This document shows, one piece after another, positions 8,975-18,810 of a stretch of 64,000 bases of DNA. Origin of the DNA: Bacteroidia bacterium (GTDB lineage: Bacteria > Bacteroidota > Bacteroidia > CAIKAF01); contig JACVCJ010000018.1 of assembly GCA_016742095.1 (NCBI GenBank), positions 19,675 through 83,674 on the forward strand, in the 5' to 3' direction. The notes below the pieces were generated by a model, which saw only the letters and a list, made by a program, of their open reading frames with translations, did not search any database and was not told the origin of the DNA. Positions within the stretch are counted from its first letter, which is position 1. Every line of letters begins with the position of its first letter. The position numbers were made by a program, and so were the translations under genes.

Positions 8975-10603
8975 TTATTTTTCGGGTTCCAGGAAGGGGT
9001 AGCGGTAATCTACCGGTGGAACGAATGTTTCTTTAATGGTACGCGGACTGAGCCATTTGTACAGGTTGATCCTGGAACCTGCCTTATCGTTGGTACCGCT
9101 GCCCCGGGCTCCGCCGAAAGGCTGCTGACCTACCACGGCACCGGTCGGCTTATCGTTTATGTAGAAGTTACCGGCCGATTGTTTCAGTTTTTGCGTGGCC
9201 AGGGTAATGGCATAGCGGTCGGTGGCCAGTATCGCACCTGTAAGTGCGTAGATAGACGTGCTGTCCACGATCTCCAGCGTTTTTTCAAATTCGGCCGCAG
9301 GATATACGTAAATGGTAAGCACCGGACCGAACAGCTCTTCGCACATGGTCACATAGTTCGGATCTTCGGTACGGATCACCGTAGGCTGAATAAAGTAGCC
9401 CTTGCTCTTGTCGTAGGTACCGCCCGCCACGATCTCGGCGCCGTCGGCCCTGGCACGGTCGATGAAACCGGCCAGTTTATCAAAGGACTTTTCGTCGATC
9501 ACGGCATTGATGAAATTACCGAGATCTTCGGTCCCGCCCACTTTAAAGCTGCCCAGGTCGCGGATAAGGCCGGCCTTTACCTCTTCCCACATATTGTCGG
9601 GGATATAGGCACGTGAAGCAGCGCTGCACTTCTGGCCCTGGTATTCGAACGCTCCGCGCGAAAGTGCGGTAATGACCTCCTGCGGATCGGCCGAAGCATG
9701 GGCCACCACAAAGTCCTTACCACCGGTTTCGCCCACGATACGCGGGTAAGAATGGTATTTGTGAATATTGTTGCCGATGGTCTTCCAGATGTTCTGGAAC
9801 ACTTCGGTAGAACCTGTAAAGTGAATACCGGCAAACTGCGGATGGCTAAAGATCACATCAGCCGCATCCGGGCCGGAAGGATAAATGAGGTTGATGACAC
9901 CGTCGGGCAGACCCGCCGCCTTAAAGATCTTCATAAGCACATGGGCCGAATATACCTGGGTATTGCTCGGTTTCCACACTACCACGTTGCCGCCCATAGA
10001 CGAGGACGTGGGCAGGTTACCGGCAATGGCCGTAAAGTTGAACGGTGTAAGTGCGTATACAAAACCTTCGAGCGGGCGCCATTCCAGGCGGTTCCACATA
10101 CCGGGGCCGCTCTCGGGCTGTTCGGCATATATCTCACTCATATACTGCACATTGAAACGCAGGAAGTCGATAATTTCGCAGGCGCTGTCGATCTCGGCCT
10201 GGTAGGCGCTTTTCGACTGACCCAGCATGGTGGCGGCATTCAGTTCGGCACGGTAAGGACCGGCGATCAGATCGGCCATTTTCAGGAAGATGCTCATGCG
10301 GTGTTCCCAGGGCATCTGCTCCCATTTGCTTTTGGCGGCCAGGGCGGCATCAATGGCACGGGTAACGTCTTCCTTGCTGCTCTTGTAAAAATACCCCAGG
10401 GTGTGGGCATGATCGTGCGGGGGTGAAATACGTACCTTCTGTTCGTTACGTACTTCCTCGCCGCCTATGAACATAGGTATGTCCCGTACTTCGGCGCGCA
10501 TTTCGGCCAGTTTGGCCTGCAGGGCTTTTCTTTCCGGGCTGCCCGGGGCATACGATCTAACCGGTTCGTTCTTAGCTACCGGCACTTTATAATGACCACT
10601 CAT
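8975..10603 (-). CDS. pruA: L-glutamate gamma-semialdehyde dehydrogenase (1-pyrroline-5-carboxylate dehydrogenase)
   Basis: 542 aa; aldehyde dehydrogenase motifs (GETGGKDF, GQKCSAASRAYIP, EELFGPVLTIYVY) typical of PruA. Confidence 0.92.
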   Translation of the reverse strand: MSGHYKVPVAKNEPVRSYAPGSPERKALQAKLAEMRAEVRDIPMFIGGEEVRNEQKVRISPPHDHAHTLGYFYKSSKEDVTRAIDAALAAKSKWEQMPWEHRMSIFLKMADLIAGPYRAELNAATMLGQSKSAYQAEIDSACEIIDFLRFNVQYMSEIYAEQPESGPGMWNRLEWRPLEGFVYALTPFNFTAIAGNLPTSSSMGGNVVVWKPSNTQVYSAHVLMKIFKAAGLPDGVINLIYPSGPDAADVIFSHPQFAGIHFTGSTEVFQNIWKTIGNNIHKYHSYPRIVGETGGKDFVVAHASADPQEVITALSRGAFEYQGQKCSAASRAYIPDNMWEEVKAGLIRDLGSFKVGGTEDLGNFINAVIDEKSFDKLAGFIDRARADGAEIVAGGTYDKSKGYFIQPTVIRTEDPNYVTMCEELFGPVLTIYVYPAAEFEKTLEIVDSTSIYALTGAILATDRYAITLATQKLKQSAGNFYINDKPTGAVVGQQPFGGARGSGTNDKAGSRINLYKWLSPRTIKETFVPPVDYRYPFLEPEK

Positions 10604-10705
10604 CTGTTTAAATTTTGGTGCAAAGATAACCTTTTGAATACAAATAAATAGGCAAAACGCCCATAAGTGCGGACTATACCTTTATAAGTAATTGTTACCA
10701 TGGGG

Positions 10706-10773
10706 AGTCCGGAAGTCCGAAGTCCGATAGTCTGAAGTCCGATAGTCTGAAGTCCGATAGTCCGATAGTCCGA
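10706..10773. repeat. short tandem repeat array, unit AGTCCGAT / AGTCTGA (7-8 bp, about 9 units)
   Basis: agtccggaagtccgaagtccgatagtctgaagtccgatagtctgaagtccgatagtccgatagtccga read directly. Confidence 0.9.
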
Positions 10774-10780
10774 AACAGGA

Positions 10781-11170
10781 TTAGTTGCCTTTCCAGGGTA
10801 CTTCCATGCGGAATTCGGGGATATCCACCATCAGGTTCTCGTGTGTTTCGAGGTCCTGCATCAGGTAGGAGCCTTCCATGAGGCCCAGGTCGGTGGTAAA
10901 ATTACAGCCGCTTTCGTAGGTAAAATGATCGCCGGGGTGCAGTACGGGCTGCTGCCCGATAACGCCGGAACCTTCCACCTCGCGGAATTCGCCGCTGCTG
11001 TCGGTGATCTGCCAGTGCCTGTAGAGCAGCTGCAGAACACGGTTGCTTTTGTTCTCGATCGTAATGAAATACCGGAAAAAGTAAAAATGCCGGCGCGGAT
11101 CGCTCTGTTCGGGATCGTACTGGGTTCGAACGCTCACGTTCACGTCTTTTGTAAGTCGGGCCTGTGTCAT
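10781..11170 (-). CDS. apaG: ApaG family protein
   Basis: 129 aa: FFRYFITIENKSNRVLQLLYRHWQITDSSGEFREVEGSGVIGQQPVLHPGDHFTYESGC. Confidence 0.92.
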   Translation of the reverse strand: MTQARLTKDVNVSVRTQYDPEQSDPRRHFYFFRYFITIENKSNRVLQLLYRHWQITDSSGEFREVEGSGVIGQQPVLHPGDHFTYESGCNFTTDLGLMEGSYLMQDLETHENLMVDIPEFRMEVPWKGN

Positions 11171-12456
11171 CTGTCCAGAATGGTATTAAATGCAGCTACG
11201 CCGATGAGGCGGTCGTTGCGTTGATATCGGTCACGGTAATATACCAGCACCACGTACGTATTTTCGGTACGGGCAAAATCGCCCTCGAATTTGCGTGTAT
11301 GGCTGTAGCTGGCATAGGGACTCGTGTTCAGAAACATAAAGTTATAATAGCCGGTCTTGAGCTTTTTCTCCAGGAAGAACTCACGGCGGTCGTAGTCGTA
11401 ATCCATCTTCCATTCGGGCGAAAGCTGGTAGTTGGACATCTGTCCCATTACGTACACGTCGCCCATTCCCTGCGGACTTTCGTCGTAGGCCAGGGCAAAG
11501 CGTACATAGCTGTAATCGCCGTCGGTATTGTTGTTAAAACCGTCGCGGGTCTCTATGTAATACACCCCGTTCAGGTCCGGCAGGGGCGAATATTCCGTAT
11601 TCCCTCGCGAAGGCAGGGCAAACAGCTGCGAATAGGCCAGGCCGTTCTTTTCGGTAAGTTCGCGGGTAATATTGGTCTTCTGCCGCAGGGTACGCAGGTC
11701 CAGGAAGCGCCATTCATTGCCCCCGGGGAAGGTGGCCGAGTTATCCAGGTTATCGAAGGTAAGCTGTGTACCTACCTGTATGGCCGGTTTTACACCACGG
11801 CGGGCATTGTCTTCGCGGCCGTCCTGCAATATGTCCACAAAAATGTCCATACGCGGGTTCACGTTCTGTATAGCGGCCAGGTCCATTTCGAACACCACGT
11901 CCTGCGAGCTGAGGCGCAGTTCGGCATTAATGGCATCGCGGGTGCGGCCGGTAATGTTCAGCAGGGGCTCCACCACGCGGAAGCGTTTTACAAAAACGGT
12001 ATCGGTATTATCGTACTGGCGGAACACCACCAGCGCGTAGTTGCCGCTCATCTTGGGCCGCATATCGGCATTGGGAAAATCGATGGAATAATGCGTGTAC
12101 GACTGTTTGGTACCCATGGAAAAATCCATCTGGGTGATATTGGCCTGCATAAAACCGTTCAGGTACATGATGGGTTCCAGGGGCGAAGGCGTCCAGTCGT
12201 AATTGCACATCACCATGGTATAGTTATACACGTCGCTGCCGGCATTCAGGTCATCGAAATGCAGGGAAAAGGTCTCGGCGGAGTGCAGCTGTACAAAAGG
12301 CACCATGGAAGGTTTGCCCTCGCGCAGCAGCTGAACGGTGGCTATGTTGTCCTTATATATACTGTCACGGAACACACGGGCCTCCAGCAGGGCCGGCGAA
12401 GTAACAGCGAGCAGTAACAGGGCGAAACGGTATAACATAGGACAATATAACTCCAT
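11167..12456 (-). CDS. type IX secretion system plug protein-like (DUF5103)
   Basis: Long ORF 11167..12672; signal peptide begins at MELYCPMLYRFALLLLAVTSPALLEA (start about 12456 or 12438). YNYTMVMCNYDWTPSPLEPIMYLNGFMQ matches the DUF5103 family. Confidence 0.8.
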   Translation of the reverse strand: MELYCPMLYRFALLLLAVTSPALLEARVFRDSIYKDNIATVQLLREGKPSMVPFVQLHSAETFSLHFDDLNAGSDVYNYTMVMCNYDWTPSPLEPIMYLNGFMQANITQMDFSMGTKQSYTHYSIDFPNADMRPKMSGNYALVVFRQYDNTDTVFVKRFRVVEPLLNITGRTRDAINAELRLSSQDVVFEMDLAAIQNVNPRMDIFVDILQDGREDNARRGVKPAIQVGTQLTFDNLDNSATFPGGNEWRFLDLRTLRQKTNITRELTEKNGLAYSQLFALPSRGNTEYSPLPDLNGVYYIETRDGFNNNTDGDYSYVRFALAYDESPQGMGDVYVMGQMSNYQLSPEWKMDYDYDRREFFLEKKLKTGYYNFMFLNTSPYASYSHTRKFEGDFARTENTYVVLVYYRDRYQRNDRLIGVAAFNTILDR

Positions 12457-12641
12457 TTTTCGGTTTAGCGTATACATGAGGGTAAAAGTAGGGTATCCGG
12501 GGCATATTAAAAAACAGGCCGGCGTTAAACAAATGGTAAAAAAAAGCCCTGCGGGAAACACATCGCATAAAAAGGGGATGCATTGGGTATCCGCCCGCAA
12601 TTTTTGGGGATATTTTTGTTCTTTTCCAATAAAAAAATGTG

Positions 12642-12649
12642 TACGTTTG
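12642..12649 (+). promoter_or_regulatory. putative Bacteroidota -7 element of nqr operon
   Basis: TACGTTTG (TAnnTTTG) 38 bp upstream of the nqrA start. Confidence 0.45.
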
Positions 12650-12687
12650 CCGCAAAATAATCTACCAAACAACGTATGTAAAAGCGT

Positions 12688-14037
12688 ATGGGGAAGTCAA
12701 TAAAAATAAAGAAAGGGCTTGATATCCGGTTGATTGGCGAAGCTGAGAAAGTAACGGTATCTCCCGATTCGGTGGACTCAGTGGTCATCCGTCCTACGGA
12801 TTTTCATGCACTCGTTCCGAAATGTCTGGTAAATCCCGGCGATGTTGTAAAAGCCGGAACACCTCTGTTTTTCAGCAAGAAACACCCTGAAATCCAGTTC
12901 TGTTCACCGGTAAGCGGCGAAGTGACCGAGGTAGTACGCGGTGCCAAGCGCAAGCTGATGGCCATTCGCATACTGGCCGACAAGGAAACACAGTACCAGC
13001 AGGCAAACGTACCTTCTGCCGAAGGCGCCTCCCGCGAAGAACTGATCGCAGCGCTCTGTGCCAACGGTCTGTGGCCGTACATCAGGCAGCGTCCGTTCGA
13101 CGTGATCGCAAACCCGAACGTAGCGCCCAAAGCGATCTACATTTCGGCCTTCGACAGCAATCCGCTGGCTCCGGACCTCGATTTTGCCCTGCAGGGTTAT
13201 GGTACGGAATTCCAGAAAGGTCTGGACGTCCTGGCCAAATTAGCCCCGGTAAACCTTACCGTGCATACCTCACGTACCAAGAGTGAGATATTCCTGAAAG
13301 CTAAAAACGTTGATATTCATACGATCTCCGGTCCGCACCCGAGCGGGAACACCGGGGTACAGATCCACCACATTTCACCGGTGAACAAAGGCGAGGTGGT
13401 ATGGACAGTAAACCCGCAGGACGTAGTGATCATCGGCCGCCTCTTTACCGAGAACCGCTACAATGCCCTGCGCGTGGTGGCCATTACCGGCAGCGAGGTC
13501 ACACGCCGCCGCTATGCCAAAGCCATTACCGGCGTGCCCATGCGTGCCCTGCTGAGCGGCAACCTGAACCACGAGAACAATGTACGCATCATCAGCGGCA
13601 ATGTACTCAGCGGTACCAAAGAGAGCATCGACGGCAACCTGGGCTTTTACGACAGCCAGGTGACCGTGATCCCCGAAGGGTACGAACCCGAACTGTTCGG
13701 CTGGGCCCTGCCCGGTTTCGGCAAGTTCTCGCTGAACCGCTCCTTCTTCTCCTGGCTTATGCCCGGTAAAAAATATACCCTGGATACCAACCAGCACGGC
13801 GAAGAGCGCGCCTTTGTGGTATCCGGCGAATACGAGAAGGTATTTCCCATGAACATTTACCCCGTGTACCTGCTGAAATCGATACTGGCCAACGATATCG
13901 AACGCATGGAACAACTGGGTATCTACGAAGTGGCCCCCGAAGATTTCGCCCTGTGCGAGTTTGTATGTACATCCAAGATCGAGACACAGAGCATCGTGCG
14001 TAAGGGTCTGGACTTTGTAATGTCGGAAACCGAATAA
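12688..14037 (+). CDS. nqrA: Na+-translocating NADH:quinone reductase subunit A
   Basis: 449 aa; IKIKKGLDIRLIGEAE, PTDFHALVPKCLVNPGDVVKAG; first gene of nqrABCDEF. Confidence 0.95.
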   Translation: MGKSIKIKKGLDIRLIGEAEKVTVSPDSVDSVVIRPTDFHALVPKCLVNPGDVVKAGTPLFFSKKHPEIQFCSPVSGEVTEVVRGAKRKLMAIRILADKETQYQQANVPSAEGASREELIAALCANGLWPYIRQRPFDVIANPNVAPKAIYISAFDSNPLAPDLDFALQGYGTEFQKGLDVLAKLAPVNLTVHTSRTKSEIFLKAKNVDIHTISGPHPSGNTGVQIHHISPVNKGEVVWTVNPQDVVIIGRLFTENRYNALRVVAITGSEVTRRRYAKAITGVPMRALLSGNLNHENNVRIISGNVLSGTKESIDGNLGFYDSQVTVIPEGYEPELFGWALPGFGKFSLNRSFFSWLMPGKKYTLDTNQHGEERAFVVSGEYEKVFPMNIYPVYLLKSILANDIERMEQLGIYEVAPEDFALCEFVCTSKIETQSIVRKGLDFVMSETE

Positions 14038-14065
14038 TAATTAACGTAAAACGAAATAAATACAA

Positions 14066-15292
14066 GTGAAAGCGTTACGTAATTTCATGGAAAAGAAACT
14101 GGAACCCAGCTTTAAAGAGGGGGGAAAGCTTCACAAATTCTGGCCACTTTATGATGGTTTCGCTACCTTCCTGTTCGTACCTGGTCACGTGACCCACAAC
14201 GGGGTGCATGTACGCGACTCCATCGACCTGAAACGCACCATGTCCGTGGTGATCCTGGCCCTGGTACCCTGCCTGCTGTTCGGTATGTACAATACCGGTT
14301 ACCAGCATTTCCTGGCACTGGGACAGACGCCGGAACTCGGGGCCAGCTTTTTATACGGCCTCCTCAAGGTACTGCCCATCGTGGTGGTTTCCTATGCGGT
14401 AGGTCTGGGTATCGAATTTGCCTTCTGCATCATTAAAAAACACCCGATCAGCGAAGGTTACCTCGTTTCGGGCATATTGATCCCCCTGGTACTCCCCGCC
14501 GATATTCCGCTCTGGATGGTAGCCCTGGCCGCCGCCTTTGCCGTGATCATCGGGAAAGAGATCTTCGGCGGTACCGGTATGAACGTGCTGAACGTGGCCC
14601 TGGTGGCCCGCGCCTTCCTGTTCTTTGCCTATCCTACCTATATGAGCGGTGATATGTGGGTTTCCATGAACGACCGCAACGGGTACGAAGTGATCAAAGA
14701 AGGTCTCGTGGACGGTTATTCCGGTTCCACCCTGCTGGGACAGGTAGCCGACGCCGGCTTTAACGGCACCTTTAAGAACGTGGCGGGCGCCGATATCACA
14801 AGTACCGTGTTCAGCGATGCCTTCTTCGGGTTTATTCCCGGTTCTATCGGAGAGACCTCTACCCTGGCCTGTCTCATCGGTGCAGCTATCCTGATCATCA
14901 GCGGTATCGGCAGCTGGAGAATTATCTTCTCTACCTTCCTGGGCGCCTATGCCATCGGACTGCTCTTTAATGCAGTGGCAGGCAGCAATGCCTACATGGC
15001 CATGCCGGCCCATTACCACCTGGTATTCGGCGGACTTGCCTTCGGTGCCGTATACATGGCCACCGACCCGGTCTCGGCCGCACAGACCAAACTCGGAAAG
15101 CTCATCTACGGCTTCGGTATCGGGGCCTTTGCAGTGATCATCCGCGTGGTGAACCCGGCCTACCCCGAAGGTGTAATGCTTTCGATCCTGTTCTTCAACG
15201 TAATGGCTCCCATTATCGATTACTTTGTGGTACAGTCTAACATCAACAAAAGAGTTAAACGTTTTAAATTAGCTTCCAATGGCGTTAAATAA
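14066..15292 (+). CDS. nqrB: Na+-translocating NADH:quinone reductase subunit B
   Basis: 408 aa, GTG start; flavinylation motif region DGYSGSTLLGQ. Confidence 0.95.
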   Translation: MKALRNFMEKKLEPSFKEGGKLHKFWPLYDGFATFLFVPGHVTHNGVHVRDSIDLKRTMSVVILALVPCLLFGMYNTGYQHFLALGQTPELGASFLYGLLKVLPIVVVSYAVGLGIEFAFCIIKKHPISEGYLVSGILIPLVLPADIPLWMVALAAAFAVIIGKEIFGGTGMNVLNVALVARAFLFFAYPTYMSGDMWVSMNDRNGYEVIKEGLVDGYSGSTLLGQVADAGFNGTFKNVAGADITSTVFSDAFFGFIPGSIGETSTLACLIGAAILIISGIGSWRIIFSTFLGAYAIGLLFNAVAGSNAYMAMPAHYHLVFGGLAFGAVYMATDPVSAAQTKLGKLIYGFGIGAFAVIIRVVNPAYPEGVMLSILFFNVMAPIIDYFVVQSNINKRVKRFKLASNGVK

Positions 15293-16118
15293 GGAAAGTA
15301 ACGGCTATGTGATCATGTTTTCCGTTATACTGGTACTGGTTACATCGGTGGCACTGGTAATTGCTTTCGGTTTTACCAAAGACACCATTGCTAATAACCA
15401 GAAGCTGGAAAAAATGCAGAACATACTGCAGGCGGCCCGCATCGACGTAGAGCGTGACCAGGCCGAACCCGAGTACAAAAAATCCATCATCGACGCTTTT
15501 GCCCTTACGGAAAAGGGAGAGGTAAAAATGAAAGGTGAGATCGACAACGTATTCAACATCGACCTGGCTACCGAACTGAAGAAAAAAGAAGGCGACGAAA
15601 AACTGTTCCCCGTGTTCGTTTGTAACAAGAACGACAGCACCTTCTACATTCTCGGCATGCGCGGTAAAGGTCTCTGGGACGCTATCTGGGGTTATGTGGC
15701 CCTGCAGAGCGACATGAACACCATTTACAACGCGGTATTCGACCACAAGGGCGAAACGGCCGGTCTGGGCGCCGAGATCAAGGAAACCTGGTACACGGCC
15801 CAGTTCCCCGGTAAAAAAATTGCCAATGAAAAAGGCGAATTCGTTTCCGTTTCCGTTATTAAAAAAGGAACGGCCCCGGCCAGCGATTACAATGTGGACG
15901 GCGTATCGGGAGGTACACTTACCTCGAACGGTCTGCACGACATGCTGAAACAGTTCTTCAGTGCGTTCTTCGAGTATTCCAAAACGCAGAAGAATGCGGC
16001 TCCGGTTAAACCGCAGCCCGTGCCTGCCGCCAACGACAGCATTCCGGCCGACAGCCTGGCCGTAAGCGCCCCGGCAACGGATTCTTTACATACAAACACA
16101 ACAACCACAAATCATTAA
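15279..16118 (+). CDS. nqrC: Na+-translocating NADH:quinone reductase subunit C
   Basis: 279 aa; flavinylation motif VDGVSGGTLTSNG; overlaps nqrB by 14 bp. Confidence 0.95.
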   Translation: MALNKESNGYVIMFSVILVLVTSVALVIAFGFTKDTIANNQKLEKMQNILQAARIDVERDQAEPEYKKSIIDAFALTEKGEVKMKGEIDNVFNIDLATELKKKEGDEKLFPVFVCNKNDSTFYILGMRGKGLWDAIWGYVALQSDMNTIYNAVFDHKGETAGLGAEIKETWYTAQFPGKKIANEKGEFVSVSVIKKGTAPASDYNVDGVSGGTLTSNGLHDMLKQFFSAFFEYSKTQKNAAPVKPQPVPAANDSIPADSLAVSAPATDSLHTNTTTTNH

Positions 16119-16122
16119 TACG

Positions 16123-16788
16123 ATGGCAGAAGTTGCAGTACAACAGGAAAAAGAGGCGATCTTCAGTAAGAAGCGCATCAAGCTGCTTACCGACCCTCTG
16201 AACGACAACAACCCGGTTACCGTACAGGTACTCGGTATCTGTTCCTCCCTGGCGATCACCGTACAGCTGAAACCCGCCCTGCTCATGTTTGCAGGCGTGC
16301 TTTTCGTGGTGGCCATGGGTAACGTAGTGGTTTCGGCCCTGCGTAATCTCATTCCCAACCGTGTACGTATCATTGCCCAGCTGGTGATCGTAGCGGGTCT
16401 GGTATCGATCGTGGACATGCTCCTGAAAGCTTACCAGTACGACGTAAGTAAACAGCTTTCGGTTTTCGTAGGTCTGATCGTTACCAACTGTATCGTAATG
16501 GGCCGCCTCGAGGCCTTTGCCATGGCCAACAAGCCCTGGCCTTCGTTCCTCGACGGCGTGGGTAACTCGGTAGGTTACGGTATCCTGCTTATCATTGTAG
16601 CCTTCGTACGCGAACTGTTCGGTTCCGGCAAACTGCTGGGCTTTACCATCGTTCCGCCTTCGTTCTACGAACACGGTTACGTGAACAACGGTATGATGAT
16701 GATGCCTCCCATGGCCCTGGTGCTGGTGGGGATCATTATCTGGGTGCAGCGCAGCCGCAATACCAAACTCATCGAAGTAGAAGAATAA
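16123..16788 (+). CDS. nqrD: Na+-translocating NADH:quinone reductase subunit D
   Basis: 221 aa, DPLNDNNPVTVQVLGICSSLAIT; operon position. Confidence 0.95.
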   Translation: MAEVAVQQEKEAIFSKKRIKLLTDPLNDNNPVTVQVLGICSSLAITVQLKPALLMFAGVLFVVAMGNVVVSALRNLIPNRVRIIAQLVIVAGLVSIVDMLLKAYQYDVSKQLSVFVGLIVTNCIVMGRLEAFAMANKPWPSFLDGVGNSVGYGILLIIVAFVRELFGSGKLLGFTIVPPSFYEHGYVNNGMMMMPPMALVLVGIIIWVQRSRNTKLIEVEE

Positions 16789-16809
16789 TAACATTCAACT
16801 GGAGAAGAA

Positions 16810-17427
16810 ATGGAAAATCTGCTAAATATATTTGTTAAGTCGATCTTTATCGACAACATGATCTTCGCTTACTTCCTGGGTATGTGTTCCTACCTGGCCG
16901 TTTCCAAACGGGTAAGCACGGCCATTGGTCTGGGTGCCGCGGTAATTTTTGTACTGGGTATCACCGTTCCGATCAACTGGCTGCTCGAAAACTATGTACT
17001 GAAAGCCGGCGCCCTCTCCTGGATGGGCGAACAGTTCAAAGACGTAGACCTTTCGTTCCTGTCGTTCATTATGTTCATTGCCGTGGTAGCCGCTATTACG
17101 CAGCTGGTAGAAATGGTGGTGGAAAAATTCACGCCTTCGCTCTACAACTCCCTCGGTATCTTCCTGCCGCTGATCGCCGTGAACTGCTCTATCCTGGGCG
17201 GTGCGCTCTTTATGCAGTCACGCGGGTACGAATCCATCGGTGAGGCATCGGTATTCGGTATCGGTTCCGGTATAGGCTGGTTCCTGGCTATTGTGGCCAT
17301 TGCCGCCATACGCGAAAAAATGCGTTATAGTAAAGTACCTGCTCCCCTGCGCGGACTGGGTATCACGTTCATCTTAACCGGGCTGATGGGACTGGCGTTC
17401 CTGAGCTTTGCCGGTATCAAACTGTAA
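16810..17427 (+). CDS. nqrE: Na+-translocating NADH:quinone reductase subunit E
   Basis: 205 aa, [26 protein letters not shown]. Confidence 0.95.
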   Translation: MENLLNIFVKSIFIDNMIFAYFLGMCSYLAVSKRVSTAIGLGAAVIFVLGITVPINWLLENYVLKAGALSWMGEQFKDVDLSFLSFIMFIAVVAAITQLVEMVVEKFTPSLYNSLGIFLPLIAVNCSILGGALFMQSRGYESIGEASVFGIGSGIGWFLAIVAIAAIREKMRYSKVPAPLRGLGITFILTGLMGLAFLSFAGIKL

Positions 17428-17458
17428 TTGTAGAACCTAAAGAAAAACAGAAGAAAAC

Positions 17459-18757
17459 ATGGATGTAACACTCTTAATAGTAGCATCGGTCGCGTTCCTG
17501 GTGATCATTATGCTTCTCGTAGGTATGCTTTTGTTTGCCAAATCAAAGCTTACCAATTCAGGTCCTGTAAAAATTACCATCAATGGCGAAAAGACCATCG
17601 AGGTAAATGCCGGTTCTACCCTGCTCAGTACCCTGAGCGCCGAAAAAATATTCCTGCCTTCGGCCTGCGGGGGCGGTGGTACCTGCGCCATGTGTAAATG
17701 CCAGGTGATAAGCGGCGGCGGAGAGATCCTGCCTACCGAAACCGGGCACTTCACACGCCGTGAGATCCAGGAGAACTACCGTCTGGGCTGCCAGGTAAAA
17801 GTGAAACAGGATATGGACATCCGTATCCCGGAAGAGATCTTCGGTATCAAAAAATGGGAATGCGAAGTGGTTTCGAACTACAACGTGGCCTCTTTCATTA
17901 AAGAATTCGTGGTGAAACTGCCCGAAGGCGAGACCCTGCACTTCGAATCCGGCGGTTATATACAGATCGACGTTCCCAAGATCGAAGTAGACTTCTCTAC
18001 CATCGACATCAAACCGCTGCCGGACGACCCGGCCGGTCCGGATAAATTTAAAACGGAATGGGACAAGTTCAAACTCTGGGACCTGAAAATGAAGAACCCC
18101 GAGCCCATCTTCCGCGCCTATTCCATGGCCAACCACCCTGCCGAAGGAAACATCATCATGCTGAACATACGTATTGCCACTCCCCCCTGGGACCGTGCCA
18201 ATAACCGCTGGATGAACGTAAATCCGGGTATCTGTTCTTCCTTCGTGTTCTCCCGCAAACCGGGCGATAAAGTGACCATCTCCGGTCCCTACGGGGAGTT
18301 CTTTATCAAGGATACTAAAAACGAAATGATCTACATAGGCGGTGGTGCCGGTATGGCCCCCCTGCGTTCGCACATCTTCCACCTGTTCCATACCCTGAAA
18401 ACCGACCGCAAGGTTAGTTTCTGGTACGGTGGCCGCAGTAAACGCGAGCTGTTCTACGTAGACCATTTCCGCAAGATCGAAAAGGAATTCCCGAACTTTA
18501 AGTTCTATATCGTACTGTCTGAGCCCCTGCCGGAAGACAACTGGAAGGTGAAGGACGGCCTCGACGGCGAAGGAGACGGTTTTACCGGCTTCGTTCACCA
18601 GTCGCTCATCGACAACTACCTGGGCAAACACCCCGATCCGGAAGAAGTGGAGTACTATTTCTGCGGACCGCCTATGATGAATGCCGCCGTACTGAAGATG
18701 CTCGACGATTTCGGGGTTCCGAAAGAAAAGATCGCCTTCGACGACTTCGGAGGATAA
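17459..18757 (+). CDS. nqrF: Na+-translocating NADH:quinone reductase subunit F
   Basis: 432 aa; 2Fe-2S motif [22 protein letters not shown] domain [10 protein letters not shown]-terminal DDFGG. Confidence 0.95.
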   Translation: MDVTLLIVASVAFLVIIMLLVGMLLFAKSKLTNSGPVKITINGEKTIEVNAGSTLLSTLSAEKIFLPSACGGGGTCAMCKCQVISGGGEILPTETGHFTRREIQENYRLGCQVKVKQDMDIRIPEEIFGIKKWECEVVSNYNVASFIKEFVVKLPEGETLHFESGGYIQIDVPKIEVDFSTIDIKPLPDDPAGPDKFKTEWDKFKLWDLKMKNPEPIFRAYSMANHPAEGNIIMLNIRIATPPWDRANNRWMNVNPGICSSFVFSRKPGDKVTISGPYGEFFIKDTKNEMIYIGGGAGMAPLRSHIFHLFHTLKTDRKVSFWYGGRSKRELFYVDHFRKIEKEFPNFKFYIVLSEPLPEDNWKVKDGLDGEGDGFTGFVHQSLIDNYLGKHPDPEEVEYYFCGPPMMNAAVLKMLDDFGVPKEKIAFDDFGG

Positions 18758-18770
18758 AAAATAAATCACA

Positions 18771-18798
18771 AAAAAGACCGGCATGTACCGGTCTTTTT
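18771..18798 (+). terminator. intrinsic terminator of nqr operon
   Basis: AAAAAGACCGG-catgta-CCGGTCTTTTT, 11-bp perfect stem plus T-tract. Confidence 0.9.
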
Positions 18799-18810
18799 TT
18801 ATTTTAGGCC

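Noticed and set aside
10706-10773. CRISPR array
   Set aside because: 7-8 bp units with no spacers; a simple tandem repeat.
11164-12417. 417-aa + strand ORF
   Set aside because: Shadow of the DUF5103 plug gene.
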